In this document: piece by piece, positions 12,813-24,024 of the stretch | How the letters are laid out: every line of letters begins with the position of its first letter | How positions within the stretch are numbered: the first letter of the stretch is position 1 | NCBI GenBank assembly: GCA_025093555.1 | Contig: JAIWNF010000007.1 | Span: 930,001 to 994,000 of the forward strand | DNA length: 64,000 nucleotides | Direction of reading: 5' to 3' | DNA from: Circinella umbellata | Taxonomy: Eukaryota > Mucoromycota > Mucoromycetes > Mucorales > Lichtheimiaceae | Notes under the pieces: model-generated | What the model saw: the letters and a program-made list of their open reading frames with translations, nothing else | Told to the model about the DNA's origin: nothing | Databases searched by the model: none | Made by a program: the position numbers and the translations under genes

Positions 12813-13400
12813 ATGTGGATGTCAAGCAATAACAAAACAAAACAACATTATCATTCATTGATGTTAACTCACCAACAAGAAGAACAGCAAAAGCATCAAC
12901 CAGTGTTACCTTCATTTCATGCATTTTGTAAAACAATTGAAGAGCAAACACCCCCATCTACCCCAGCACCTACATCTATCATTCATAAAAACATTGATCA
13001 GCGCCATAGTAACAAGAACACTAAAAACCATATCCGGACTACATCTATGCCAACCCGCTTACCTAGTCAACAAATTGAACGTCAACAGGAACAGCGTCTG
13101 TCACTTGAAGTTTTATTGGACGCGATTGAACTAGATCAATCAATGTACGATGCTTATCAACATGAATGGTCAAAAACCAACACCATTCGAAGTACCCAAG
13201 TTCAAGATTACCACCAAAATCACCAACGTAATGCAGCTACTGTTGCGATAGCAGCTTGTCGTCGAAAAAGATCTAAATCTGCACCTGGCATTCCTCGTTG
13301 GAGAACACCTTATTCGGCCCCGAAATGTCGTAATGTCAGTGTTCAACAGATTGCAGAGTCGATTGTTCAAAAGCATATCGAATATGCTCGAAAGAAATAA
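12813..13400 (+). CDS. Unrecognised Gln/His-rich basic protein, 195 aa
   Basis: Single-exon frame from ATG (context ACAATGTGG) to TAA. The product is hydrophilic: Gln/His-rich at the N-terminus, a Pro/Thr stretch (TPPSTPAPTS), a central helical-looking segment (RLSLEVLLDAIELDQSMYDA), a basic patch (CRRKRSKSAPGIPRWRTPYS) and an amphipathic C-terminus (VQQIAESIVQKHIEYARKK). No membrane segment or signal peptide is present. The basic RRKRSKS stretch could act as a nuclear localisation or phosphorylation site. I do not recognise the family. The structured middle and end, and the lack of stops over 588 bp of AT-rich DNA, argue for a real gene, possibly a small regulator. Confidence 0.6.
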   Translation: MWMSSNNKTKQHYHSLMLTHQQEEQQKHQPVLPSFHAFCKTIEEQTPPSTPAPTSIIHKNIDQRHSNKNTKNHIRTTSMPTRLPSQQIERQQEQRLSLEVLLDAIELDQSMYDAYQHEWSKTNTIRSTQVQDYHQNHQRNAATVAIAACRRKRSKSAPGIPRWRTPYSAPKCRNVSVQQIAESIVQKHIEYARKK

Positions 13401-13828
13401 ATTTCCTTTTTTATTTTTATATTTGTTACTCTCTTTTTGTTTTTAGTATATTCATTATATTCTCTCCAAACATCAGCTTTATTATATATGCATAACTACC
13501 GTCCCCCCCCCCAAATCATTCATTTTTATTATATTATATCATCATATTTATTATATATACCAAGAATCCATTCCCATTCATTTTTTCATATCACTTTTCT
13601 AGTGTTTTTTTTTCCTTCTGTGTAAAAGCCTTTTCTTTTTCTCTATGTATTATTTAACCCCAAATCCTTATTATATAACATGTTTTTGTTATGAAAGACC
13701 ATATTGAAATAAATAAAAAAAAAAGAAACGTTATATATTTTAATATCTGTGTGTGATGTAATTATTTTTTTATTGTTATTATTTTTTTTTTGATCATATG
13801 AATCATTAAAAAAAAATAGTATGCAAAA
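13401..13828. terminator. Convergent 3' region between two genes
   Basis: AT-rich stretch between convergent stop codons at 13400 (+) and 13829 (-). It contains AATAAA-like words (for example around 13708-13715), T-runs and a C10-type run near 13503. It probably holds the 3' ends and polyadenylation signals of both genes; exact cleavage sites cannot be read. Confidence 0.4.
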
Positions 13829-16584
13829 TTATACATTCTTTTTTCTCATCACGAGAGCAACATGACGCACAAACACTGGAGACACGTTTGGAATTACTTG
13901 CAGTTCAGGTGGTGTAATTAACATTTCATGCTCATCTAATAATGCTTGACTACTTCCTCTTGAAATTCCTTCGTCATTTTCTTCTTCCTGGTCTAAGTCC
14001 GTCAAATCATCCATAATACGCAATACCTCTGCACTATTAGGTAAAAAGTTGAACGCATTTTCCATTGCATCATCCTCTTCTTCTTCTTCTTCCATCATTA
14101 ATTTTTGTCTTGTTCGTTTCAAATGTTGTTCTTTTCTCTTTTGATGATATTCACAGATAGCTTCCACATCCTTGCGTAATAATGGGTCATTTGCTACTTG
14201 GGCTTCTGATGCAACTTGGTCTAAATCCACACGATCTGGTAATCCATGAGCAACCAAACTGAATAAATTATCAACGTAATTCAATAATTCATCAAATAGA
14301 TGCGAAGTATCATTGGCATGAACATTATGAACAAATGTATAAAATTGTTGTTCGTGACGTTGGACCAACTGAACAAAAGGTTGTGCAGTGTTTTTGGCAT
14401 CCAAAACGTTAACTGAGTTGATCACACCTACTAAGTCGTCAATAAAGGCGGATAAATGTTGTAAGGAATCACCAATATTAGCAGCACGATACACTTGAGC
14501 CAAAGGACTGTAAAACATGGCAAAAATTTCTCGCAATAGTTCTCCAGTTGTGCCCTGGAACATCAAGTCACCCAACAATTTATGTTCTCGTTGACGTGCA
14601 TAAAGTGTCCATAAATGATGTACTTGTTGTACCAGTTCCTTGGATGATTGCAAATTCAGAATTTGCTTAGGTGTTAGTTGAGGTTCAATATCAGGATTAC
14701 GAAGCATGGCCAATGTTTCTTCCGTTGGATTGGCACGTCGATTATAAACACGTTCAGTTTGTTCTTCCTCAGGCATCGAAGTGGTCACAGCATTCTTGAC
14801 TTTCCCAATAAGAATGGGATCATTGATTTTGGATTCCAGTTCCTTGATATCAGATTCAGCTTCACGATCACCATCTTGCATGGAGGATACAATGATACGT
14901 TGTAATAAACTGCGACGACCTAACGGCTGAGCAAGGAATAAGTCAAGAACACCTTTCACCATGATGAATGGATTAGATAGTTTCAATATTTGTGCTACAG
15001 CACGATAAGGCATCAACATGTGTGTGCGTTTCAGATTAGCAATATTCTCGGCAGCTCGATCCGAAGAAACAAATTGTGTATGAAGTACGAATGCAAAGCT
15101 ATTAAATTATTATTTTTTGTTATTGGATGGAATCAGTTTAACATATAAATAACTACTCTCTTTTTTTTAAATCAACTACATTAAGCCATTTTACACTATA
15201 TTCAAAGAAAACCATCTCGTTCCCGTTCTCCAATACATATAAATAATACTTACTTGATACGACCCCATTCAAAAGCTTTACGCATAGGTTCAGGTAGTCC
15301 CTCAATACGTTCCGTTGTTTTGATAATTTGAAACACTTCCTTTAACCCACCCGGTTGTAAAATTTGTTTCTTGAGCATATCCAATAAATCGTTCAGTTCA
15401 GTCATCTTACGATCCACTTCATTCTTGAATCGAATTTCTTCAGCATGACGAGCCTGATCTACTCGACGGCGTCTCTCTACATCGGCCTTTTGTTCATCAG
15501 TCAATGTAATGGGATCACGTGTCAAAAACTTGCGGAAAACATCACTTTTGGCTAGGATTGGATCCGTCGCAATTCTGTGTAAGAAGGAACGAAGTAATAA
15601 ACGATCCTTTTCACGATACAAAGTAGTGGCAGAACTACTAGTGTTATTATTGTCACTGCCCGAGGATCCACTTGGAGATCGACCCCGACGATGGAAATGT
15701 GATAAAGAAGAACTCAAGAGAGAGGAAGACGATCCGAGTTTTCCTAGTTTCTTCTTACTCTTGTCATCTTCTTGTTGTTCTTGTTCCAATTCTTGAGCAA
15801 TTTCTTCATCTTCAGCTGCTGTACCGGCACGTTCATAAGAGGGATCACTAGCCTTTTTAGGTACACTTGGAATATCTTCCAATGGAAAATCAGACTTTAA
15901 TTCCTTTTGTAAAGTATGGAAATCACCATGGCGACGAGCAACAATATATTCAGTCTCATCACCGGCGATGGTTGTTGAAATGATAAATTCAGCATGTTGC
16001 TTCTCACGGATATGTCGCTTTTCACTTATTTTACGTACAGCCACTACATCAATTTGTAATCCATTAAATCCCATCCATTCCAAATAGTGGTCTTCATTTT
16101 CCAAAGATAAGTTGTTCTCTAAAGATTCCGCTAATGCCTCTTCTTGTTCTTTTTCCTTTTTGATATCTTTAGATTCTTGTCCTTGTTTTTGTTCAATTTG
16201 CTGTTCTTGCTGCTTTGTTTTCACAGCAGCACACATGGCAACTGTTAATAACTTTTCGGCCTTGTACATAAGTACGCGTCGCTGCGTAGCTCCTGTTCGA
16301 CGTGGAGAATAGGTATCCAATTTGACTTTTGCAAATTCATCCAAAAATAGCTGACATTTTTCCCAAAATTCTGGCTTGTTACCGCGTTTGAGTAATGGAA
16401 ACTCGATAATGAATTCTTGAGCAATGTAACGTAAGAATGGATAAGGGTCTTTGGTTGGGTCGACGTGTTCCGATATTAAGGTAGCAATCTCAGGACTACG
16501 TCGGAATTGGTCGAGCTCTCGAAGCAACTCTAGTCGAATAAGTTCACGTTTATAATAATGTAATTCAGTGGGAGTTAAATCCAT
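13829..16584 (-). CDS. PX-domain protein of the yeast YPR097W (Lec1) type
   Basis: Two exons, complement(13829-15098, 15254-16584), join in phase to about 866 residues. The N-terminus (MDLTPTELHYYKRELIRLEL and on) matches the PX-associated domain found before PX in this fungal family. Residues about 175-365 read as a phosphoinositide-binding PX domain (HAEFIISTTIAG, YIVARRHGDFHTLQKELKSD, LLLRSFLHRIA), split by a Ser-rich insert. The rest is the conserved C-terminal helical region of the family (ANLKRTHMLMPYRAVAQIL, NPFIMVKGVLDLFLAQPLG) and an acidic stretch near the end (EEEEEEDD). PX proteins of this type bind phosphoinositides at endosomal or vacuolar membranes and act in lipid or vesicle traffic; the exact role of the yeast relative is less settled. 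No signal peptide. Confidence 0.85.
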
Positions 16585-17149
16585 TTTTTTTAGAAATATA
16601 ATAATAGTGGGAGAAAGAAGATAAAAGAAGTATTGTGATTATATGATAAAATAAAAATACACTACAGCGACAGCTGACCCTTTATACTCTATCGGCTAAA
16701 ATAACTTGTTCACTCTCTTTCGCTAATAAATTATGCCTTTTACCCTTTTATCCCAGCTTCCGCGAAAAGTTGCTTGGCAAAAAAAAAATCTTAAAACTCA
16801 TATATGAGTAAGGGAAAAAGTACAATTAATGTAACACATGTACCAAAATAAGATCGACGATAATGTTTCATTGCTACAGCATATTTCTTGGGAAGAGTAA
16901 CATAACATGGCTAATATCGCTAAATAACCCCCTCCCCCCTTTTTTGCTGCATTAATCCGTGGAGGAGGGGAGTTACTGTCTGTGTGCTACCATCAAAATG
17001 TTGCTTGGCATTTTATTTAAGATCCTTTTATGGCTCAGATAAAATAGCAAGACAGAGTGAAACTATATCTTATTTTATTTATATTTACATAAAGAGAGAA
17101 GAAAAAGTATAAGCTATTACAATTATAACATTCATTCATCTACTATCGA
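16585..17149. promoter_or_regulatory. Promoter region of the PX-protein gene
   Basis: Spacer upstream of the minus-strand PX gene and downstream of the Ubp2-like gene. It contains a C-run block on the plus strand at about 16928-16940 (G-runs on the coding strand) and a G-rich block at 16961-16972. No TATA box can be assigned with confidence. The part next to 17150 is the 3' end of the deubiquitinase gene. Confidence 0.35.
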
Positions 17150-20100
17150 TTATTGTTGCTCTTCTTCGTTTAGAAAATCATCAATAGTATTAACATTAAT
17201 ATTAACATCCTCATTAATACCCTTATTATTAGGGTCTATTATTTGTACAAGATTGTCTGCATCTGAATCCTTGATATATACTAAGAAGTATGGGTTAGCT
17301 GTTGAACCTGTTGTATTCTGGAAAATTTCGGATTCTTCCACCTATTAAAATATAAGTTTGTTTCAAAATTTAGTCTTTTTGTTTGCTTGTTTTGGCTATA
17401 CATCCATAATAATCATTATTTGTTATTTATTTATTTTTACCTTGGTCACTCTTGAATCATTATATTTCCACCATTGTTCCTGTTGATGATTATAGATATA
17501 AATCCAATAATGACCATAATTTGCTTGACCTTGATGAATAAATACTGCATGTAAACGATAACCCATTTGTTTTAAATCATCATATTGGCTTGATATTTTT
17601 CGTTTTAATTCTTCAATATGATCTTCAGTCGTTTGAATTTTTTCTCTTGTTTCTTTTTCATTTTGTCGTAAAAAGTTTAGTACTTCTTTATATTTAACAA
17701 GTTCTTGTTCAGTAACATCCTGATCCTGATTTTCTTCCAAAATGGAAGCAGCAGCTCTTAAAAGTTCAGGTACGGGCATTGGATAAACCTAGAATATATA
17801 TAAGAACTCACTGTTAGTTAAGAAATTTACGAAAACAAATAAAAAATGGTAACAATAATAATTTATACCTTGGTGTCAGTAAGTTTATGAATAATATCTC
17901 TGTTATATTCTAGTTCTTTACGCCAAGAAGATACTTGTATACGGCGGCTTGCAAGCTCCTCAAAGTTATTTTCACAATATCGATCTAGGTATATCATTTT
18001 ATCAAATTGTACAAAAGCATTGGATTTATAAACATTGGCAGTAGTTCGATCAAATTGAACGCGCTATTTGTCATCGAAAAAATATTAATATTACTACTAT
18101 TACTCCTTTTTAATCATTTCATCCATCAATATATCGTATATAAAATATAAATAAATGTAATATTTACCTGAACTTGGATTTGAAATATCGGAGGAAATGA
18201 ACTAACGGTAACTTCGCGCACAGCTCCTCGACCCGCTCGAAAGTCTTCTACCCGATCTGCAAAGAAATATTCATCCAACCCATCATATAAATCTTTACCC
18301 TCTGCAGCATCGACAATAACATGACTAAAATCTTCTTCTTGTATTTTTCGAACTTGTTTGGATGTTTCAGTATCTTCATAAGTTAAGATTTGTCGTGCTT
18401 TTCCGTAGAAAAGATCCCGTACAATATCACGGATTTGTTCACCATTTTCTTTTTTTTCTAATGGTTTAACTGCGGCTTCCACCATATACATGACATTCCC
18501 CATACATTCTACAGAATTATTATTATTATAATAAGCATTTGTTTACTTGCTGCTGTATACATATTCCGTTTTGTCATAATACAATATCATTTTTTTTACC
18601 TGTAACATCTTGTTGTTTTCCAAACATCATATTTGCAGCACTTGGTCTTGGATCTCTTGGTGGAAGAGCTGGTGGTACATTCGGTAAAGGTTTTTCATGT
18701 AATGGCTTTTTTTCATCTGCTACACTTGTTGGTTTTTTCTCATCTTCCACGACAACGTCCTCATAAGGAGGTGGAAGTTCGCCTGTTGCTTGTGGTGGGG
18801 AAGGTGGTGGTTGTGGTAATTTTTTTTTAATATCTGCTTTGACAGCTTCATTAAGGTCGTCATTATCGGGCAATTTGGGCAAAGATTCTATCCTATCATT
18901 AGTATTATTTTCCGTTGGAACCAAAGATGTAGCTAGTTCTTCTTCCTTTATATATTCTGTTTTTGCCCTCTTTTCATCTTCTTCCATCTCGTCTATTGTT
19001 TCTGTTGATGTTATCGTCGTTGTTGCTCGTTGCTGTTCTGGCTCTTGTTTCTCCTCTTGTCGTTCTTCCATCTGTATATCCACTTCTTCTTTTTCTGGCA
19101 CCATGGATGGTAATGGTTTTTGTTGAGCCTCTAAAAGAGATTCATCACCTCCTTCAGTCATTTTCGTGTCTTGTTCTTTTACCGCCGCTGATGACGCTTC
19201 TCCTTCTTTAGGCTCCACTTGTTGTGTAGCAGCGCTTGTAGATGATTCTGCCTTGTTATTCGTAGCAGTATCAATATTAGAAGTGGTTTTATCATTTTCC
19301 AAAGATCGACCGTTCAAAAGAGCCATATAAGCAAGATCATATTCAGGTGAAATTGCAGGCTGTGATGCACTTTCCAAATGTTGAAACAAATCCTTTAATA
19401 AAAATACGACTGCAAAACAAAAAGTCAAAAACACATATCAATATAATTCAAAAGTTTGGGATCCGCTGCACCATGTAGTAGATCTTTTAAATATGAAGCT
19501 TACATTTTTTTGCCCGACGAACTTCCTTTTGATCCACTTCAATACCACCAATCTTCTTTGGTGTCCAATCTGGTTCATCCTCATTTTCCACATAATCGTC
19601 TATATTAAGAATTGTCCTGCGAAACGATGTCAACGTAAAATAATACTTTTATAATTTGTCAATTAAAAACAAAGGTTACAGACAATAATTCCCCATTTTG
19701 TATCATTTCTCCATAATTTCATCTATGGTTTTTTCATTTATTTACCTGAAGTAAACTGTTTAGGTAGCAAGTGTTTCCAATATTATTCAATCCAACAGGT
19801 CTATCATTTTTATGTACGATTGATATTAATAACCATTTCTTTTCATATCGTTTATATTTGAACTTACATATCACTCAATGGTGATTTTACTACATAAAAA
19901 CAAAATAAATACAATTAAAGCCTGTCCTTTTTTTAAAAGAAAAAACCGATACTCTATAAAATTACTTTACCTGTTTTTGGATCATGTAAGTAATCATTTA
20001 ACGTTTTACTTTTTCTTGATTCAGCAATAATACCCAACTTATTCCGGTGCGTATGCTCTTCATTTGGTTCATCCGTTAACTTAATCTCATAAAGTCCAAT

Positions 20101-21494
20101 CAATAAATTATCTTCCACATTATCACTCTTTTGAACTCCAAAATAAGTATAAGCATCTTTTACTTCTTGGTCACCTAATCGTCCTTGGCTTCGCTCAATA
20201 GCCACTTCTGTCAATAAGGTTTCGCTTGCTTTTTGTGATTCAGCAAGATAGATCAATGCATCCATGGCTATTCCTGTATAATTAGGTTGTTCTTCGATTA
20301 CTTTACGATATAACCAAACCACAAGTTCATCTGATGCACCTGATTCGGTACCAAGAGCATGATAGGCATCAATTAATTTTGGTGGAGTAAATGTGTTATT
20401 TTTTGGTTCCAAAAAATTGTTAATACCCAAGACAGAGCCAATATTAACAGACCATACAGAATTAATTGCATTAGTGAACGAATCATTTCCGGCTGTGGCT
20501 GGTATTTCTTGGCGTAATTCGTAGCACATGGTCAATAGTTGTCCAAAGCATAACAAGAGTCGCCGACGGTCTAATAAAGGACTGCCTTCAATTGGTGATA
20601 TAAAATGATTTGTTTCTTCATCGAATGTATAACCGATAGCTGTTAAAATTGATTTGCTAAAAAAAAAGAAAAAAAAAAGGTTGAGAGAAACTATTAATAA
20701 ATGAAAGTTTATATAACAAAAAAAAACGAGATATTTTACCTGGCTTGGTCCAAGCCCAATCGTGCTTGTAAAGCAGTGTTTTGGGCATTTATGTTTCTTC
20801 GTTCACCTTTAAGTAGACCACGTACATAGGTTATTAATACAATTAATCCATCCATGACTGTTGGAAAAGTTTCCTTCCGTGCCACTGCTACACTGGTACG
20901 ATAGAGTGGACGTTCATCGGTTAGACTATGTAATGAAGCAAGTGGAATTGGTGGTGATGTTATCGAGAACTCGGCTGTAAATTGACAACCACAACATTCA
21001 AATTTGTTGTTGTTGACATTATGAAAGTGATGTGTTGGATAACCAACACCTGAACAACTGTCACGAACCGAGCTATCCTCTGTATTGGTTTGAACGATAA
21101 GAACACCATGGCAATTCAAACAAAGAAACCTTTCTTGTTGCTGTCCTGTTGTTGTTGCTTCTAATGGTGGTTCATTCTCCTTTTCGTCCGTTTGTTGTTC
21201 TTGCTCTTCCTCTTGCTGCTTTTTTTGAGGTAGAGGTGGTTCTAGAAAAGTAACTAATGAATGTGTACAACGTTGACGATGGTCATCGAATTGAACATTA
21301 TCGGCAACGTAGGTTACAAGAGCACCCGGTGAATAAGCTAATTGAATTTTATGTTCTTGAATTTGAGTTTGTTGTTGTTGTTGTAATTCATTATTGTACG
21401 ATGCATCGAATGCAGGCATAATGTTAACGTCCAAAAAAAGTAAAAGGGAAAAAAGAAATGACGCGTCCGCATAATCAGGTTTTAAAATTTTCAT
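17150..21494 (-). CDS. UBP2: Ubiquitin-specific protease, Ubp2 (USP25/28-like) family
   Basis: Ten exons on the minus strand join in frame to about 1,180 residues: 20740-21494, 19971-20656, 19868-19889, 19746-19800, 19504-19645, 18600-19409, 18168-18508, about 17870-18063, 17441-17788 and 17150-17341. A 22-nt and a 55-nt micro-exon flank the Cys box [18 protein letters not shown] (catalytic Cys about 499). The His box [18 protein letters not shown] (His about 1095) and YNDSRVTKV follow, then the usual end [15 protein letters not shown]. The USP core is split by a roughly 270-residue Glu/Lys/Pro-rich insert (exon 18600-19409). The [14 protein letters not shown] segment is typical of Ubp2/USP25/28. 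Ubp2 removes Lys63-linked ubiquitin chains with Rsp5/Rup1 in yeast; that role here is inferred. The first ATG of the open frame is 21494; a start at 21419 ([12 protein letters not shown]) is also possible. The 17870 boundary may be off by one base. Confidence 0.92.
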
Positions 21495-22155
21495 TGTCTG
21501 ACAATCTAGTAACACAGCAGACAACAAAAGTAACGCATCCTTTTCTTAATACACAGGATAAGCTGTAAAAGGTGATAAAAGTAAGATCCAAGTTTATTTA
21601 TATTAGTTTTTTTTAAAAGATTCTACATACTCTTTGTCATGTTAACAGTAAGGTTTTATATTTATTAAAGTTTCCAATAACAGGGACTATCAATATGCGA
21701 GGATATATCCCGGTTTAGCAAGCAATTACTGTAAAACGTAACATGCTATAATAGACAAATGATTGTGTGAAACTAAGAAATGATATTAAGTTTCTTTCTA
21801 TAATCTCCCAAGATAAAAAGAAAGTCATGGGATAAAAGCGTATTGTGTTTGATAAGTAGGTATCAAAACATGTAAGAAATGATGAGATAATAAGGTTATT
21901 ATTCGGCTCAAACCATGAACACTACACAATATTTCATTTTAAAACAATTCCCAAAAACAAACTATTATTTTTCGGCAAAGGTAAAAGTATGCTTCGAAAG
22001 ATGCTCACCCAAGTGTTCATGAACTACTGATAAAAAAAAAATATGTAGCGCTTTTTCGGTAAAAGTAACAACCACAACAAATAACAATAGATCCTTACCA
22101 AAATTTGCCCTAAAAATATTGCGCAACATTTTTTCATTATTAGGGTTAACTTCAG
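21495..22155. promoter_or_regulatory. Upstream region of the Ubp2-like gene
   Basis: AT-rich sequence upstream of the minus-strand deubiquitinase gene. No clear TATA box or other motif was recognised, and no coding frame longer than chance. Confidence 0.35.
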
Positions 22156-22440
22156 TTATTTTATACTAGTCATTTCATTAAAGCAAATGTCATTGATACT
22201 TGACTCTAAACTTGGAAGATTTGGATGAGCAGGTTCTTTGACAACTTGTAAGATCGTGATAGCTTCTTCAATTCGACTAGTTTTAAATGCTATTTCATGT
22301 TTTTCCCTGATATGAAAAGTCAGAAACTCTTAACGATAATAAATAATGTTACAATATTTTTTTTTTGGTTTGATACGTCGTGTTGATTATTAGGTGTGAT
22401 CCTTAAAGAACGATAGATTTCAAGTCTCTCTTGATGTTTC
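22156..22440 (-). pseudogene. Short coding-like fragments, family unknown
   Basis: On the minus strand, about 22156-22310 reads as an uninterrupted frame with balanced composition (EKHEIAFKTSRIEEAITILQ, then a Pro/Ser-containing part and NDICFNEM) to a TAA at 22156-22158. It is preceded by an AG after a pyrimidine stretch. A further stretch at about 22350-22440 (KHQERLEIYRSLRITPNNQ) is in a similar style. No start codon or full exon chain could be built and I do not recognise the family, so this is best read as a gene relic or the exons of an unrecognised small gene. Confidence 0.25.
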
Positions 22441-22486
22441 TTATAAAAGTGAAATCATAAAGTTTTTTTAAAACTAAACGTATATG

Positions 22487-22730
22487 ATGTCCACGGATAA
22501 ACGAAATGCAGAGGAACTTTTAAAGCGATCCAACAAAACAAAAACAAAAAAAGCTTTCATAAATGCAAAAGTCTACCACCTTTCAGTCAATGGTTCGAAG
22601 AACCCATATTGATACTATCGGTATTTGCGAAACGAGTTACAAGTTTCGTACGTACATATATACATTAAGAATGGATTTAAAATTTGTGTTCAAGGAATGT
22701 TCATCAATACTATTAAAAATTATGATTGAA
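22487..22730 (+). pseudogene. Relic of an accessory gene family (stop-interrupted)
   Basis: One frame reads from ATG 22487 (STDKRNAEELLKRSN, then INAKVYHLSVNGSKNPY) to TGA at about 22610. It continues in the same frame as YYRYLRNELQVSY and YIKNGFKICVQGMFINTIKN to a second TGA. The KxCxxxFxxT pattern resembles an uncharacterised family often found near transposons, from memory only. The in-frame stop suggests a pseudogene. Confidence 0.3.
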
Positions 22731-24024
22731 CACGTTTATAAAAAGTATGCTGTGTATGAATGCGTTGATTATATTGAGATGTTTAATCTTATTCTATGAA
22801 AGAAAAGAGTCCCATGAATATATATTACTCGACGAACAACAAAAAGTCTCGCTTGTGAGACTTCATTAATCATAGCTCAATAGCTAAAAACTCATGTCTT
22901 TTTCTGCTTAATTTAGCAAACAAAAATCACTTCCTTTTTTAAATTTATAACTCGATGGTAGATCAAAAAGTGTACAGGTGAATATTGTATTGTTGTTGAC
23001 TTACAAAAATACTCCTTTTCTTTCAGGACTGGTAGGTGTTATTGACATTCTTAAAATAAAATACCCTTTCACCTCAATGGATATCCGGTACATTATCACG
23101 CCATGCTTTTTTTGATATATTAGATAGTATGAAAAGTTAATCAGCAGTACCTTTGCGTAAGATCTGTATTACGTAGCAGTAGCATATCAGATCGTGCGAT
23201 ATATCTGCAACTAATCTTAAAATGTCCTTATTTTCTTGAATGATACTTATTCATACATATGAAACCCCTTTGTTGTTGATTACTACGTATCTATATAGTT
23301 CATCTGTGCTAAAAATACCATCACCTACTGGTCCTGAACGTGTATAATTGCAAATATATTGTATTACCTTCATCTCAATCCATAAAAGCTTAAAAAAAAT
23401 TCAATATGTTGTTTGACAACAACAATTTCGTAAACTGCGTTACTAGAAGTTAAGTGTTCCTGAAACTTTGTCCCTGAGAAACAGGGACGCAAAATACCAC
23501 GACCGATTTTGTTTCTTTGATAAAGCTAGTCATTGCGATGAGCAGTTTAGTAAGTAACAAAGTATCTACATTATTTTCATGGTTACCACACGACCCTACT
23601 TCTTTACTTTTTGTTTGTTTCTTTAAACTTGATCTTTTTTCACTTTGGTAATTTTGTGAAAGAAGAAAAATAAATCATTTTCAAATCATTGGAAAGTTAT
23701 TCTGTTACGTTGTGACCATTTTTTTTCATTATTTTGGTCAAATGATAATTTTTTTATTTTGTATGGAAATACGTAAAGTAGATAAATGAATAAAAAAATA
23801 GGTTGTGGAAGTAAAAGTATGAATTGAATGTGTGTATAAAAAAAAGGGAGAGGCGTAAGATATGAATTGAATAAAAAAAAGAAGAGTCCTTTTTTTTTTG
23901 TAAAAATTTGTTATGTACATCTCATATCAACGCCAAGAAGAATGCATAAAAAAAGAAGAATGTGTATATGAATACGTTTATAAGAGCGGATGAAGAAAAA
24001 AAATGATGTTAAATATGAAAAAAA
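22731..24024. other. 1.3-kb gene-free spacer
   Basis: AT-rich sequence with A- and T-runs, particularly 23700-24015, which is the 3' flank of the IMP dehydrogenase gene on the opposite strand. No gene or RNA could be supported. Confidence 0.45.

Noticed and set aside
18539..19211. Plus-strand Ser/Leu-rich frames opposite the Ubp2 insert
   Set aside because: Mirror images of the Glu/Lys/Pro-rich exon on the minus strand.
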